A stretch of DNA of 51,961 nucleotides from Rubrimonas cliftonensis (GCF_900107585.1 NZ_FNQM01000019.1:1-51961), one strand, 5' to 3'. Positions 1-13,099 are shown, numbered from the stretch's first letter. Program-made: numbers and translations. The notes: a model not told the origin generated them from the letters alone.

Positions 1-555
1 GTACGTCGGGGGTGTCGGCTTGCTCATGCAGCACGGCTATCACGCTGGATTCGCGACGTGAATCCCTCGTCACGCCACCTTTCTGCAACAGAGCCGCTGG
101 ACGGCGCCGACTGCGCCGCCGCCGCGCCGCACCTGCCTGAACCGACGCCGCTGAATGACCGCCTCACGCTCCTGCCGAACGGCGCGGTGCTGCTTGAAGG
201 CCGCAAGGACGAGCAAGTCTCGATCGCGGGCAAGCGCACCAGCCTCGGCGCCGTCAACGCGATTCTCGCCACCACGCCTTTTGCGTGCGACGCCGTCGCA
301 ATACGCGGTCCGTCCGATCTTGAACCCCTGCTCATCCTGGTCGCCACTGATGGCGAAACCAGCCTTTGCGCTACCGATATCGAGCACGCAGTGCGCAGGC
401 ACTTGCTGGCGCATCTCGACGCCGTACTTGTCCCGCGACGCGTTTTCATCGTGCCCCGGATTGACCGCACGGAAACTGGGAAGGTCACCGCGGCGACGCT
501 TGCCGCCCTTAGGGATCAAGTTTTCGCAGAGCTTCTGAAGTCGTGCGACCAGTAG
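1..555 (+). CDS. AMP-forming acyl/aryl-CoA ligase, C-terminal part (5' end outside window)
   Basis: The frame is open from base 1 to a TAG at 553-555, so this is the 3' end of a longer gene; a GTG at 58 also exists but has no clear ribosome binding site. The visible 184 residues resemble the C-terminal subdomain of ANL-superfamily adenylating enzymes: a hinge-like GRKDEQVSIAGKRTSL segment followed near the end by DRTETGKVTAATL, where the lysine after TG matches the catalytic Lys of the A10 motif. The spacing fits the ligases that activate fatty or aryl acids in aryl-polyene-like or lipid clusters, but the substrate cannot be read. The stretch before the hinge is poorly conserved, so the gene could also be decayed upstream. 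The next gene lies on the other strand. Confidence 0.6.
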   Translation, partial: VRRGCRLAHAARLSRWIRDVNPSSRHLSATEPLDGADCAAAAPHLPEPTPLNDRLTLLPNGAVLLEGRKDEQVSIAGKRTSLGAVNAILATTPFACDAVAIRGPSDLEPLLILVATDGETSLCATDIEHAVRRHLLAHLDAVLVPRRVFIVPRIDRTETGKVTAATLAALRDQVFAELLKSCDQ

Positions 556-738
556 CGTTTCGCTTGGCGGAGCGCCGCCTATTGGCGATGTTCCGTGTGA
601 ACGGACACCGGAGTGTCCGGCCCTTGCCAAGAGCCTTGCACCGCTTGTGAAATCACGGGCGGCGCTTGTCTTTACCCCTCCGAACAGGTCGTGCTCGTAG
701 ATCGGTCTGGCGACCCTTTTCCGCGCCGGAACGCGCAA

Positions 739-764
739 GCGCCGCCATGATTGCCTGGCGGCGC
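739..764 (-). terminator. Hairpin downstream of the RTX protein gene
   Basis: GCGCCGCCA (739-747) and TGGCGGCGC (756-764) form a perfect 9-bp stem with an 8-base loop, 26 bases beyond the stop of the minus-strand RTX gene. There is no long T tract on either strand, so it may act as a weak or Rho-assisted terminator. Confidence 0.4.
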
Positions 765-789
765 CTGTCTCGCTTTCGCCTGTTGCGAC

Positions 790-4863
<4,074 letters not shown>

Positions 4864-5789
4864 GACAGCACTCCAGGATAAATATTTGTTCTTCTGGTGA
4901 TCCGGACTCTCTTCGGTCCTTCACGGAGATTAGGGAGCAGTGGACAGCCGGAGGGGAGAATGACCATGATTGCTGGCTGGAAATCCAGTTGAGACAAGGC
5001 ACGCGACACTGCAGCATCCACCACCGGAAATACTCTGTTAACTATTTGGTAATTGAGTGAGCCTTGATTCGCAATCAAAATTTCAGGGAAGAAAGATTTT
5101 TATGGACTCATGCGCTCACTGCGCAAAGCTGGCGATTATTTCTTGACGTTACATGGTCGTTCCTCGATTCGGGCCTCAAGTAAGATCAAAACCGTCCATG
5201 TCGCAGTGACGTGCGTCACTGCAATTCACACCGGATTCCGGTTCGTATCTTCAGCCATGCCGCCACGCTTGCCCAAAGGCGGCCGGTCAGGGAGAGTCGC
5301 TTCGAAGACTGGCCGCGCCAGCCACGGGCCTTAGCAGATCGCCCCCCCGAGCAAAAACACTGCGAGTGGCGAACGCAAGCAAGCGGCGCCTCGCCCGTCT
5401 GGCTGGGCGTTGGTGCGCGGTGACCGCGCCTTGGGTCAAGCCCCCGCTTCAAGGTCGATGCATTCCGCTCTTCGGGACTTGGATAAGAGCCCATGCCGAT
5501 CAAAAGATCGGCGGAGATTTGCCATTGGGGAAATTCCATACCTGACTCGCGTGATCCGAGCTTCGCGCGCCGACGTAATTCCGTCGGAACTCGGTCGGGA
5601 AGACTTCTGTCATCAGGTTTTGCATCCGCCCCTGGTGGTCGACCTCATCTCGCTCCCTTGGCGGGAGGCCGTGCGCCACGCGTTCGCAAGGGGGGAGCCT
5701 GAACAAGGTCCCCAACCATTCTCTCGAGCGGGCACCGCGGCCCGCGGTCGCCGCATGGCGCCTCAACACCTGTCCTGACCCCGATTGAA
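4864..5789. other. Gene-poor spacer upstream of the RTX gene
   Basis: No convincing gene is seen here. 4864-5170 is relatively AT-rich and must hold the promoter for the minus-strand RTX gene; I could not fix -35/-10 boxes. A 20-bp palindrome lies at 5203-5222. Several short open frames on both strands between 5110 and 5790 have neither good ribosome binding sites nor recognisable products, and I regard them as chance frames or decayed sequence. Confidence 0.6.
5203..5222. promoter_or_regulatory. 20-bp inverted repeat, operator-like
   Basis: GCAGTGACG and CGTCACTGC are perfect 9-base arms around a 2-base centre (TG). The size and dyad fit a dimeric helix-turn-helix regulator. It is 340 bp upstream of the RTX start codon and about 780 bp from the decayed GntR gene start, so its target is unclear. 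Confidence 0.4.
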
Positions 5790-6006
5790 CTGCGCTGACG
5801 CGCTCCCCCACCAGTCCGCGCCGCGCGGCCTCGGCGTAGGCGCGCGCGACGGTCTTGACGTCGACGCCGAGCGCCCGCCGGATGGGCAGATGGCGGCCGG
5901 GGCTCAGCCGCCCGTCGGCGATGTCTGCGGCCGGCGCGTCCGCGAGCCGGGCGTAGAGCGGCCCGCTCCTCGCCGGCAGGTCTGGCCGCCATCCGTCGCG
6001 CCGCAT
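5790..6006 (-). pseudogene. Decayed GntR/MocR-type transcription regulator (N-terminal HTH remnant)
   Basis: The ATG at 6004-6006 is preceded by a strong AGAGGAGG site. The first ~70 codons read like the winged-helix domain of GntR regulators of the MocR kind: RPDLPARSGPLYARLADA, IADGRLSPGRHLP, then VDVKTVARAYAEAARRGLVG. Compared with the family, several residues are missing between HLP and RALGVDV, shortening the recognition region. After about residue 72 the similarity stops, although the frame stays open to about 5500; the aminotransferase-like domain of MocR proteins is absent. The good start signal with a broken body indicates a formerly functional gene. It could also be a solo HTH protein, but the internal deletion argues against it. 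Confidence 0.55.
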
Positions 6007-6323
6007 CGGCCTCCTCTCGGCATGGCCGACGCTCGCGGGGCGGCCAGAATTGATTGGAGTGAATGAATTCTCGTCAATTCTGCATTTCAGCTCGAACAGG
6101 GGGCATTTGAAAGTCTGTCTCGCGCAGTATCTTCCCGCTCGGGCCGGGAGATGAGGAGGGACCGGCTCAATGACTGGTCGATTGAGCGGCTTCACGGTCC
6201 GGGCGAACCGCATTGCCGGGGGGGCGGCGGACTGGCGCGGCGCCTGAGGGAGACGCGCGCGGTTGCAATGCGCGCGCCGACGGCCTTCTATCGGGGCGCG
6301 TCAAGCGAGGAGGGGAGCCGCGC

Positions 6324-7226
6324 ATGTCGTTCTTTGAGGTTCACGATCCGGCCTTCGCGTCGTTCGTGCTGTTCAACGCGCCGCTGAAGAAGCTGGCGGG
6401 CGGCTTCGACTGGACCGAGGGGCCGGTCTGGTTCGGGGACGCCGGCTGCCTGCTGTTCTCCGACATCCCCGGCAACCGCATCATGCGCTGGGACGAGGCG
6501 ACCGGCGCGAGCGTCTGGCGCCAGCCGTCCAACTTCGCGAACGGCGCCACGCGCGACCGCGAGGGGCGGCTCGTGACCTGCGAGCACGGCGCGCGCCGGG
6601 TGACGCGCACGGAGCTGGACGGCGCGATCACCGTCATCGCCGACAGCCATCTCGGCAAGCCGCTCAATTCGCCCAACGACGTGATCGTGGCGCCGGACGG
6701 CGCGATCTGGTTCACCGACCCGCATTACGGGATCATGACCGACTATGAGGGCTTCCGCGCCGAGCAGGAGCTGCCCTGCAACGTCTATCGCGTCGATCCC
6801 GCTACCGGCGCGCTGGCGGCGGTCGTCACGGATTTCGCCTGCCCGAACGGGCTCGTCCTCAGCCCGGATGCGAAGCGGCTCTACATCTCCGACACCGGGC
6901 GGATGCATGGCGACGACCCGACGCATATCCGCATGTTCGAGGTCGGCGACGATCTCGCCACCCTGCGCGGCGGCGAGGTCTTTCACGTCATCGACCCCGG
7001 CGCCGCCGACGGGATGCGCTGCGACGAGGACGGCAACCTGTGGAGCTCGGCGGCCGACGGCGTCCACTGCATCGCGCCGGACGGGCGGCTGCTCGGGCGC
7101 ATCCTCGCGCCCGAAATCGTGTCGAACCTGTGCTTCGGCGGGCGCAACCGCTCGCGCCTGTTCATCACCGGCACGACCTCGCTCTACGCCGTCAATCTCA
7201 GGCGGCGCGGCGCGCAACGGCCGTGA
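6324..7226 (+). CDS. SMP-30/gluconolactonase/LRE family lactonase
   Basis: A 300-residue six-bladed beta-propeller lactonase of the SMP-30/gluconolactonase superfamily. Motifs in order: FDWTEGPVW with the metal-binding Glu, NSPNDVIVAPDGAIWFTDP, ACPNGLVLSPDAKRLYISDTG, and AADGMRCDEDGNLW, which supply the expected Asn and Asp metal ligands. These enzymes hydrolyse sugar lactones in the cytosol using a divalent metal; the exact lactone cannot be told. The ATG at 6324 was chosen over upstream in-frame starts because GAGGAGGGG lies just before it and because similarity begins there. It converges on the D-lactate dehydrogenase gene, with ten bases between stops. Confidence 0.88.
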   Translation: MSFFEVHDPAFASFVLFNAPLKKLAGGFDWTEGPVWFGDAGCLLFSDIPGNRIMRWDEATGASVWRQPSNFANGATRDREGRLVTCEHGARRVTRTELDGAITVIADSHLGKPLNSPNDVIVAPDGAIWFTDPHYGIMTDYEGFRAEQELPCNVYRVDPATGALAAVVTDFACPNGLVLSPDAKRLYISDTGRMHGDDPTHIRMFEVGDDLATLRGGEVFHVIDPGAADGMRCDEDGNLWSSAADGVHCIAPDGRLLGRILAPEIVSNLCFGGRNRSRLFITGTTSLYAVNLRRRGAQRP

Positions 7227-7245
7227 CGCCTGCGCGTCAGGCGTC
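7225..7245. terminator. Bidirectional hairpin between convergent genes
   Basis: GACGCCTG (7225-7232) and CAGGCGTC (7238-7245) form a perfect 8-bp stem with a 5-base loop that overlaps both stop codons of the convergent lactonase and D-lactate dehydrogenase genes. No T run follows on either strand. Confidence 0.45.
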
Positions 7246-8607
7246 CGGGGTCAGCTTTCCTGGGTTCAGCAGCCCTAGCGGGTCGAGCGCGCGCTTGATC
7301 TCGCCCATCACCGCCCAGCCCTCGCCATGCTCGGCCGACATGTAGCGCCGCTTGCCGAGGCCGACGCCGTGCTCGCCGGTGCAGGTGCCGCCGAGGCGGA
7401 TCGCGCGTTCGGCGATGCGGTGGGCGAGGCGCTCGGCCTCGGCCTTCTCGGCGGCGTCGGCGGGGTCGATCAGGATGGCGAGGTGGAAGTTGCCGTCGCC
7501 GACATGGCCGACCAGCGGCGCGATCAGCGGGCTCTGCGCGAGGTCGGCCTTGGTCTCCAGAATCGCCTCGGCGAGCTTCGAGATCGGCACGCAGGCGTCC
7601 GTCACATAGCCCTGCGCCCCCGGCCGCAGCCCCTTGGCGGCGTAATAGGCGTTGTGGCGCGCGGCCCAGAGGCGGTTGCGGTCCTCCGCCTGCGCGGCCT
7701 GCTCGAAGCCGAGCGCGCCGTGGTCTTCGGCGATTTCGCGAAAGCGCGCGACCTGCTCCGCCACGCCGGCCTCCGCCCCGTGAAACTCCACAAACAGCGT
7801 CGGCGTCTCGGCCATCGCATAGCCGGCATGGGCGTTGAAGCCGCGGATCTGGACCTCGTCGAGCAGTTCGATCCGCGCCACCGGCACGCCCATCTGGATG
7901 GTGAGGATGGTGGCGTTCACCGCCGCGGCGATGTCGGGGAACGGGCAGACCGCGGCCACCACGCACTCGGGCTGGCCCCAGAGCCGCACGGTCAGCTCGG
8001 TGATGACGCCGAGCGTGCCCTCGGCGCCGATGAAGAGCTTGGTGAGGTCGTAGCCGGCGGAGGATTTCCGCGCCCGCGTGCCGGTGCGGATCAGCCGCCC
8101 ATCCGCCAGCGCCACCTGCAGCGCCAGCACGTTCTCGCGCATAGTGCCGTAGCGCACCGCGTTGGTGCCGGAGGCGCGGGTGGAGGCCATGCCGCCGAGC
8201 GAGGCGTCCGCGCCCGGATCGACCGAGAAGAACAGCCCCGCGTCCCGCAGATGCGCGTTGAGCGCCATGCGCGTCAGCCCCGGCTGCACCACGGCGTCGA
8301 GGTCCTCGGCGTTGACGGCGAGGATGCGGTTCATGCGGCTCATGTCGAGCGAGACGCCGCCGCGCACCGGCACCACCTGGCCCTCGAGCGAGGTTCCGGC
8401 GCCGAAAGGCGTCACCGGCGTGCGGGAGGCCGCGCAGAGCCGCAGGATCTCCGCCGTCTCCTGGGCGCTGTCGGGAAAGCAGACGGCGTCCGGCATGTGC
8501 GGGGCATGGTGAGCCTCGTCGCGGCCATGCTGGGCGCGGACGGCTTCGCCTTCGACGAACCGCGCGCCCAGCAGGGCGCGGAGGGGGTCGGCCGCATCGA
8601 GCGCCAT
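7237..8607 (-). CDS. FAD-binding D-lactate dehydrogenase (cytochrome type, Dld/GlcD-like)
   Basis: A 456-residue flavoprotein of the VAO/PCMH family. The N-terminal FAD-binding part shows VTPFGAGTSLEGQ, VVQPGLTRMALN, DPGADASLGGMASTRASG, and KSSAGYDLTKLFIGAEGTLG; the C-terminal FAD-oxidase part holds GHVGDGNFHL and ends GTCTGEHGVGLGKRRY...LLNPGK, all hallmarks of D-lactate dehydrogenase/glycolate oxidase GlcD. It probably oxidises a D-2-hydroxy acid to the 2-oxo acid and passes electrons to the respiratory chain. D-lactate is the usual substrate for stand-alone members; glycolate is less likely without glcE/glcF. The start is supported by GGGAGAAG upstream. Confidence 0.88.
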   Translation of the reverse strand: MALDAADPLRALLGARFVEGEAVRAQHGRDEAHHAPHMPDAVCFPDSAQETAEILRLCAASRTPVTPFGAGTSLEGQVVPVRGGVSLDMSRMNRILAVNAEDLDAVVQPGLTRMALNAHLRDAGLFFSVDPGADASLGGMASTRASGTNAVRYGTMRENVLALQVALADGRLIRTGTRARKSSAGYDLTKLFIGAEGTLGVITELTVRLWGQPECVVAAVCPFPDIAAAVNATILTIQMGVPVARIELLDEVQIRGFNAHAGYAMAETPTLFVEFHGAEAGVAEQVARFREIAEDHGALGFEQAAQAEDRNRLWAARHNAYYAAKGLRPGAQGYVTDACVPISKLAEAILETKADLAQSPLIAPLVGHVGDGNFHLAILIDPADAAEKAEAERLAHRIAERAIRLGGTCTGEHGVGLGKRRYMSAEHGEGWAVMGEIKRALDPLGLLNPGKLTPDA

Positions 8608-8747
8608 CGATCTTCTCCCGCTGAAACCGCGATCAGGCTAGCGCCGGCAGCGCACGCCGTCGAGCGGCGCCGGCCCGGTCGCGCAGCGGTTACTCGACGC
8701 TCACCGCCGGCGAGATAGAGTGGGGCGCGTCAATCGGGAGAAACGCG

Positions 8748-9497
8748 ATGAAGGTGACGGTTGCGGCGGCGGTTCTCGGCGCCTGCGCGGCGTTCGCGGC
8801 GCAGGCGGGCGAACCGCAGGGCGGGTCACGGGGCGGAACGTCGGGCGCAGCGGTGGCGGTCTCGCCGGTCGTGATAGAGCTGTTCACGAGCCAGGGCTGC
8901 AGCTCCTGCCCTCCGGCTGACGCGCTGGCCGCGCAGCTGGCGCATCGGGGCGACGTCCTCGTGCTGTCCTACCACGTCGACTACTGGAACTATCTCGGCT
9001 GGCGCGACACCTTCTCCAACGAAGGCGCCACGCAGCGCCAGAAGGCCTACGCCAAGGCGATGGGGCAGCGCATGGTCTACACGCCGCAGATCGTCGTTAA
9101 CGGCGTCAAGGCGGTGGTGGGCTCGGACGCCGGCGCGGTCGAGGCGGCGATCACGGCCGCCGCCGGCGCCGACCCGTCGATCGCGGCGCTGACGCTGCGC
9201 GCGGAGGCGGGCGAGGCGCTCGCCACCGCCAGCATGGCCGACAGCGCGCCGGGCGTCGTGGTGCTGGTGGTCTACGGCGCCTCCGCCGAGGTGAGCGTCG
9301 AGCGGGGCGAGAACGCCGGGCGCGACCTCGCGACGACCAACCCGGTGATCGAGTGGACCACGCTTGGGCCGGTCGACGCGGAGCAGCGGAGCTGGCGCGC
9401 GCATCTGCCCGACGGCGCGCAGGGCGTGGCGGCGCTGCTGCACGGGCGCAACGGCGCCATCGTGGCCTCGGCCGCCGTGGCGACGCCGGGCCGCTGA
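8748..9497 (+). CDS. DUF1223 thioredoxin-like exported protein
   Basis: A 249-residue protein with an N-terminal signal peptide (cleavage near AQAGE). The body begins VVIELFTSQGCSSCPPADAL, the signature of DUF1223, with a CSSC pair placed like a thioredoxin-fold redox motif, then SYHVDYWNYLGWRDTFS and YTPQIVVNG. DUF1223 proteins are common in Alphaproteobacteria; their biochemical role is not established, though the fold and cysteines suggest periplasmic thiol chemistry. GGGAGA lies seven bases before the ATG. Two small hairpins follow the stop, shared with the convergent tag gene. Confidence 0.85.
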   Translation: MKVTVAAAVLGACAAFAAQAGEPQGGSRGGTSGAAVAVSPVVIELFTSQGCSSCPPADALAAQLAHRGDVLVLSYHVDYWNYLGWRDTFSNEGATQRQKAYAKAMGQRMVYTPQIVVNGVKAVVGSDAGAVEAAITAAAGADPSIAALTLRAEAGEALATASMADSAPGVVVLVVYGASAEVSVERGENAGRDLATTNPVIEWTTLGPVDAEQRSWRAHLPDGAQGVAALLHGRNGAIVASAAVATPGR

Positions 9498-9536
9498 CGG
9501 GCCGCGCCGTCCGGGCTGCTGACGGCCTGCGCCGTC
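9496..9536. terminator. Two tandem stem-loops between convergent genes
   Basis: Two near-identical units (9493-9514 and 9518-9540) each contain GACGG...CCGTC with a 6-base loop (stems at 9496-9500/9507-9511 and 9521-9525/9532-9536). They overlap the DUF1223 stop and face the end of tag. The stems are short, so a terminator role is tentative. Confidence 0.3.
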
Positions 9537-9577
9537 CCGGCGTCGGAGTCTAGGCGGCCGGCGACGCGCCCTTGCGC

Positions 9578-10168
9578 TCAGGCCATCGCCGCCACGGCCT
9601 CATGGCGCGGGCACCCGACGAGATGATCGTTGACCAGCCCGCAGGCCTGCATCCACGCATAGACGATCGTCGGCCCGCAGAACCTGAACCCGAGCGCCTT
9701 GAGATCGCGCGACAGCGCCTCGCTCAGCGGGGTCGTGGCCGGAACCTCGGCCATGGTCGCGAAGCGGTTGCGGATCGGGGCGCCCCCGACATGGCCCCAG
9801 ACGCGGGCGGCGAAGGCCTCCGGTCCGCCCATCTCCGCCAGGGCCCGCGCGCCGGCCACGGTCGCCTCGATCTTGCCGCGGTGCCGCACCACGCCGGGGT
9901 CGGCGAGGATGCGCGCGACGTCCGCCGCGCCGAAGCGCGCGACCGTCTCGGGGTCGAAGCCGGCGAAGGCGGCGCGGAACGCCTCGCGCTTGCGCAGGAT
10001 CGTGATCCACGAGAGCCCGGCCTGGAACCCGTCCAGCGCGAGCTTCTCCCACAGCGCGCGGCCGCAGCGCTCGGGCGCGCCCCATTCGCCGTCATGGTAG
10101 GCGACATAGAGCGGATCGACGCCGCACCAGGGGCAGCGCCCGGCGGCGTCGGCCGCGGTCGGGATCAT
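9578..10168 (-). CDS. tag: DNA-3-methyladenine glycosylase I
   Basis: A 196-residue base-excision repair enzyme that removes 3-methyladenine from alkylated DNA. It begins RCPWCGVDPLYVAYHDGEWG, the family signature, with the zinc-snap Cys and His near the N-terminus paired with the His and Cys in VNDHLVGCPRHE at the C-terminus. LWEKLALDGFQAGLSWITIL and FCGPTIVYAWMQACG are also typical. The length matches the family. The ATG at 10166-10168 overlaps the stop of the upstream DUF2125 gene by four bases (ATGA), so the two are probably translationally coupled. Confidence 0.93.
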   Translation of the reverse strand: MIPTAADAAGRCPWCGVDPLYVAYHDGEWGAPERCGRALWEKLALDGFQAGLSWITILRKREAFRAAFAGFDPETVARFGAADVARILADPGVVRHRGKIEATVAGARALAEMGGPEAFAARVWGHVGGAPIRNRFATMAEVPATTPLSEALSRDLKALGFRFCGPTIVYAWMQACGLVNDHLVGCPRHEAVAAMA

Positions 10169-11568
10169 CGCACGCGCAGCCCGTTGGCGAACACCATGCC
10201 GCCGCGCAGCTCGATCTCGCTGAAGAAGGCGCCGGCCGGCGCGTCTGGGGCGTTCAGGCGCTCGGCCAGCGCGCGCACCAGCGCCGCCTGCGCCGGCGGG
10301 GCGACGCCGCCCGCCTCCAGCGCGTCGAGCGCCTGCGCCCAGCCCGTCGCCGCGACCGAGATCTGGCCGTTGGGGCTGGAGGCGCCGGCGGGCATCGCGA
10401 TCTCGCCCGTCATGCTGAGCTGCGCGCCGAGGCCGCTCGCCCTGAACGTCTCGATGCGCAGCGCGCCGACGTCGACCGGCCGAAGGCCCCCCGTCGCCGC
10501 CGCTCCGCTGACATGCCCGCTGAGCGCGACCTGCGCCGAGCCCGGCGCGCGCTCCATCGCGCCGCCGGGGTCCATCGCCCGCCAGAGCGCCTCGTTGGGC
10601 GCGACGCCCTCCAGCGCCAGCTCCAGGGTGAAGGGCTGTCGCGCGTCGGTGGCGGCGGCGGGCACGTCCAGCGAGAGCGTCATGAGCTCCGTTTCCGTGC
10701 CGGCGGCGTCCGCCGCCTCGCTCTCGCCGGCCCGCAGCTCCGCCGCGCGCGCCGCGTAGCGCGTGCGTCCGTCGCCTGAGGCGATGGTCAGGCTGACCGG
10801 CCCGGAGGCGCCGACGGTCGCACCGGGGCCGGCGCTCTCGGAGCCGGCGGCGGCCACGACGATCTCGCGCCGCGCACCCTCCGACAGCAGCGCGCCCTCG
10901 CCGCCCTCGGTCGAGGCGCGCACGGTCAGCCCGGTCAGGCGCGACACGCCGCCGCCTTCGGCGGGGCCGCCCTCGATCGTCGTCTCCACCAGCGCAGCCG
11001 AGCCCTCGGCTGAGCCGCCGTCCGCCGCCGCGCGCGCCGACACCCCCCGAAGCGCGATGGTGGAGGGCGCCGCCCCGCCCTCGCCGGGCTGGACCAGCCG
11101 CAGCATCTCGGCGGAGAGGGTTGCGGGGCCCTCGCCCAGCGGGGTCTCGATCTTCAGGCCTTCGTTCTCGACGCGCAGCTGCGAAAGGCCTTGCGGCCCG
11201 GACACCTCGAGCCGGCCCGCCGGCGCCGCCGTCGTCACCACCGCGTCGCCGCCGAAAAGCGGCGCTCGGCTCAGCGTCCACGGCGCGCTGAACGCCCAGG
11301 CGCCGTCGCTCGCCGCAAGCGCCACCCCCTCCAGCGTCACCGCATAGGCGAGGGGGAACCCCTCCACGCGCCGGTTCTCCCAGCGCAGCAGCACGCCGCG
11401 CTCCGCCAGTTCCGCCACCTGGGCGTCGACGGCGGCCTCGACCTCGCCGGCCCCGACCCGCCAGAGACCCCATGCGCCGACCGCGAGCGCCGCGGCCGCC
11501 GCCGCTCCGATGATGAGTATCCGCACGCGCGCTCTCCCGCTGCTTCGGCGCCGAGGCGCCGTCTCCAT
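10165..11568 (-). CDS. DUF2125 membrane-anchored envelope protein
   Basis: A protein of up to 467 residues with one N-terminal membrane segment (about residues 16-34) and a long exported domain. The segment WENRRVEGFPLAYAVTLEGVALA and the following WAFSAPWTLSRAP are typical of DUF2125, an uncharacterised alphaproteobacterial family related in style to AsmA-like envelope proteins. Two starts are possible: ATG at 11568, or GTG at 11524-11526, which has GGGAGAG upstream and places the membrane segment directly at the N-terminus; I favour the latter biologically but list the longer frame. It is followed by tag with a 4-base overlap. Function is unknown. Confidence 0.78.
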   Translation of the reverse strand: METAPRRRSSGRARVRILIIGAAAAAALAVGAWGLWRVGAGEVEAAVDAQVAELAERGVLLRWENRRVEGFPLAYAVTLEGVALAASDGAWAFSAPWTLSRAPLFGGDAVVTTAAPAGRLEVSGPQGLSQLRVENEGLKIETPLGEGPATLSAEMLRLVQPGEGGAAPSTIALRGVSARAAADGGSAEGSAALVETTIEGGPAEGGGVSRLTGLTVRASTEGGEGALLSEGARREIVVAAAGSESAGPGATVGASGPVSLTIASGDGRTRYAARAAELRAGESEAADAAGTETELMTLSLDVPAAATDARQPFTLELALEGVAPNEALWRAMDPGGAMERAPGSAQVALSGHVSGAAATGGLRPVDVGALRIETFRASGLGAQLSMTGEIAMPAGASSPNGQISVAATGWAQALDALEAGGVAPPAQAALVRALAERLNAPDAPAGAFFSEIELRGGMVFANGLRVR

Positions 11569-11593
11569 GCCCCGCGCCGCGGCGGGGCCGCCG

Positions 11594-13099
11594 TCAGTCC
11601 GCGGCCGCGAGCGCCAGAAGATCCTCTGCGCCCAGCGGCTGCGCCGGGCGCGACATGCGCCAGCGCGACACCCACACCAGCCGCTCCTGAGCCCGCGTCA
11701 CCGCGACATAGGCCAGACGGCGCCACAGCGCGACCCCCGCCTCGCTCCTTCCCGACCGCGCCGCGGCGAAGAGGTCCGGCGCGAACACCTGCACTTCCGG
11801 CCACTGCGAGCCCTGCGCCTTGTGGATGGTGCAGGCCGCGCCATGCACGAAGGCGGCGCCCATGCGCGCGGCGGAGGTGATCAGCGGCTCCTCGCGGTCG
11901 GGCCCCTCGATCTTGATGATGGCGGCGACGTTGATACGCGGCGCCTCCGCGCCCACCACATGCAGCCGGGCGAAGCCGCCGCGGCGGCCCTCGCCGAGAA
12001 AAATCACCTGCGCGCCCTTCACAAGCCCCCGCGCCTCGAGGTCGATGCGCTTGCGGCGGTGCTTCATCGGCAGCTCCAGCCCGTCGCAGATCAGCGGCTC
12101 GCCGGGCGAGAGCCGGTCCTCCGCCAACCCGTGCGCCGAGCGGAAGCCGCTGATGAGGCGCACGCGCGTGGCGTTGCGCCAGCACAGCATCGGCGCGCGG
12201 GCCATCAGGTCGGCGTCGGCGCGTTCGGCGATCACCACCCGGTCGTCGCGGGCGGCGGCGTCCTCCACCATGCGCTCGAACGCCTCGAAGCTTATGCTCT
12301 CGTCCTGCAGGGCGTGGGCGAGGTCGAGGATCGGGTTGTCCTCCGCCTGCCGATGGACGCGGCCGAGGGTGAGCTTCGCCGGCGCGGGCAGCGCGTCGAA
12401 CGCCATCGCGCCGGACTGGCCCACGGGCGCGAGCTGGGCGGGGTCGCCGAACAGGATCAGCAGCGAGAAGATCGAGCGCAGGTCGTCGAACAGCCGGTCG
12501 TCGAGCATCGACGCCTCGTCGACGAGCCCGACGTCCAGCGCCTCCTCGCGCTTGGTCCAGCCGGCGATGAAGTCCGATCCGCTGACGCCCGCCGTCGCCA
12601 GCGCCGCGGGCACCGAGCCGTGCTGCGCGAAGGCGGTCTTGACCCGCTCCAGCTGTTCCGGCGTCAGGCGCTCGCTTTCGGGCTGCGGCGCGCCCGGCTC
12701 GGTGAGCCATTTCGCGACCTTCTCGAACTCCGGGTCGTAGACCGGCACATAGAGCACGCGGTGGATGGTGGTGGCGGGCACGCCGCGCCCGCGCAGCACG
12801 CTCGCGGCCTTGTTCGTCGGCGCCAGCACCGCGAAGGAGCGGCCGCGCCGCCGCTTCGGCTCGTATTCCGCCGAGATCGCCGAGAGCCCCGAGGCGGCGA
12901 GCCTGCCGGCCAGTTCCGCCAGCAGCGCTGTCTTGCCGGACCCCGCCTTGCCGAGCACCGCGACGACTTCCGCCGGCGCCTCGCCCGGCTCGCGGTCCGC
13001 CGCGGCGCCGGCGGCGATGTCGACGCCGCAGGCCGAGAGCCGCGCCGAGAGCGCCGTCATCGCCTGCGCCTGATCTGGCGAGAGCTCCACCGCTGTCAT
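11594..13099 (-). CDS. RecD-like ATP-dependent DNA helicase (SF1)
   Basis: A 501-residue superfamily 1 helicase. Motifs in order: GKAGSGKTALL (Walker A), LAPTNKAA, VDEASML (DEAS-type motif II), FGDPAQLAPVG (III), RVHRQ (IV), TIHKAQGSQWPEV (V) and YVAVTRAQERLVWVSRW (VI). The pattern matches RecD/ExoV-like helicases, but the long N-terminal domain of RecD2 is absent, so it is a short stand-alone form common in Alphaproteobacteria. No recB/recC partner is near. I place the start at 13097-13099 (MTAVELSPDQ), where CAGGGGG precedes the ATG; an in-frame ATG ninety bases upstream adds a basic low-complexity tail that does not look like the family. Confidence 0.85.
   Translation of the reverse strand: MTAVELSPDQAQAMTALSARLSACGVDIAAGAAADREPGEAPAEVVAVLGKAGSGKTALLAELAGRLAASGLSAISAEYEPKRRRGRSFAVLAPTNKAASVLRGRGVPATTIHRVLYVPVYDPEFEKVAKWLTEPGAPQPESERLTPEQLERVKTAFAQHGSVPAALATAGVSGSDFIAGWTKREEALDVGLVDEASMLDDRLFDDLRSIFSLLILFGDPAQLAPVGQSGAMAFDALPAPAKLTLGRVHRQAEDNPILDLAHALQDESISFEAFERMVEDAAARDDRVVIAERADADLMARAPMLCWRNATRVRLISGFRSAHGLAEDRLSPGEPLICDGLELPMKHRRKRIDLEARGLVKGAQVIFLGEGRRGGFARLHVVGAEAPRINVAAIIKIEGPDREEPLITSAARMGAAFVHGAACTIHKAQGSQWPEVQVFAPDLFAAARSGRSEAGVALWRRLAYVAVTRAQERLVWVSRWRMSRPAQPLGAEDLLALAAAD

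Noticed and set aside
5216-5539. 107-codon minus-strand frame in the gene-poor region
   Set aside because: Product has no recognisable domain, no ribosome binding site, and overlaps other equally weak frames; probably decayed or noncoding DNA.
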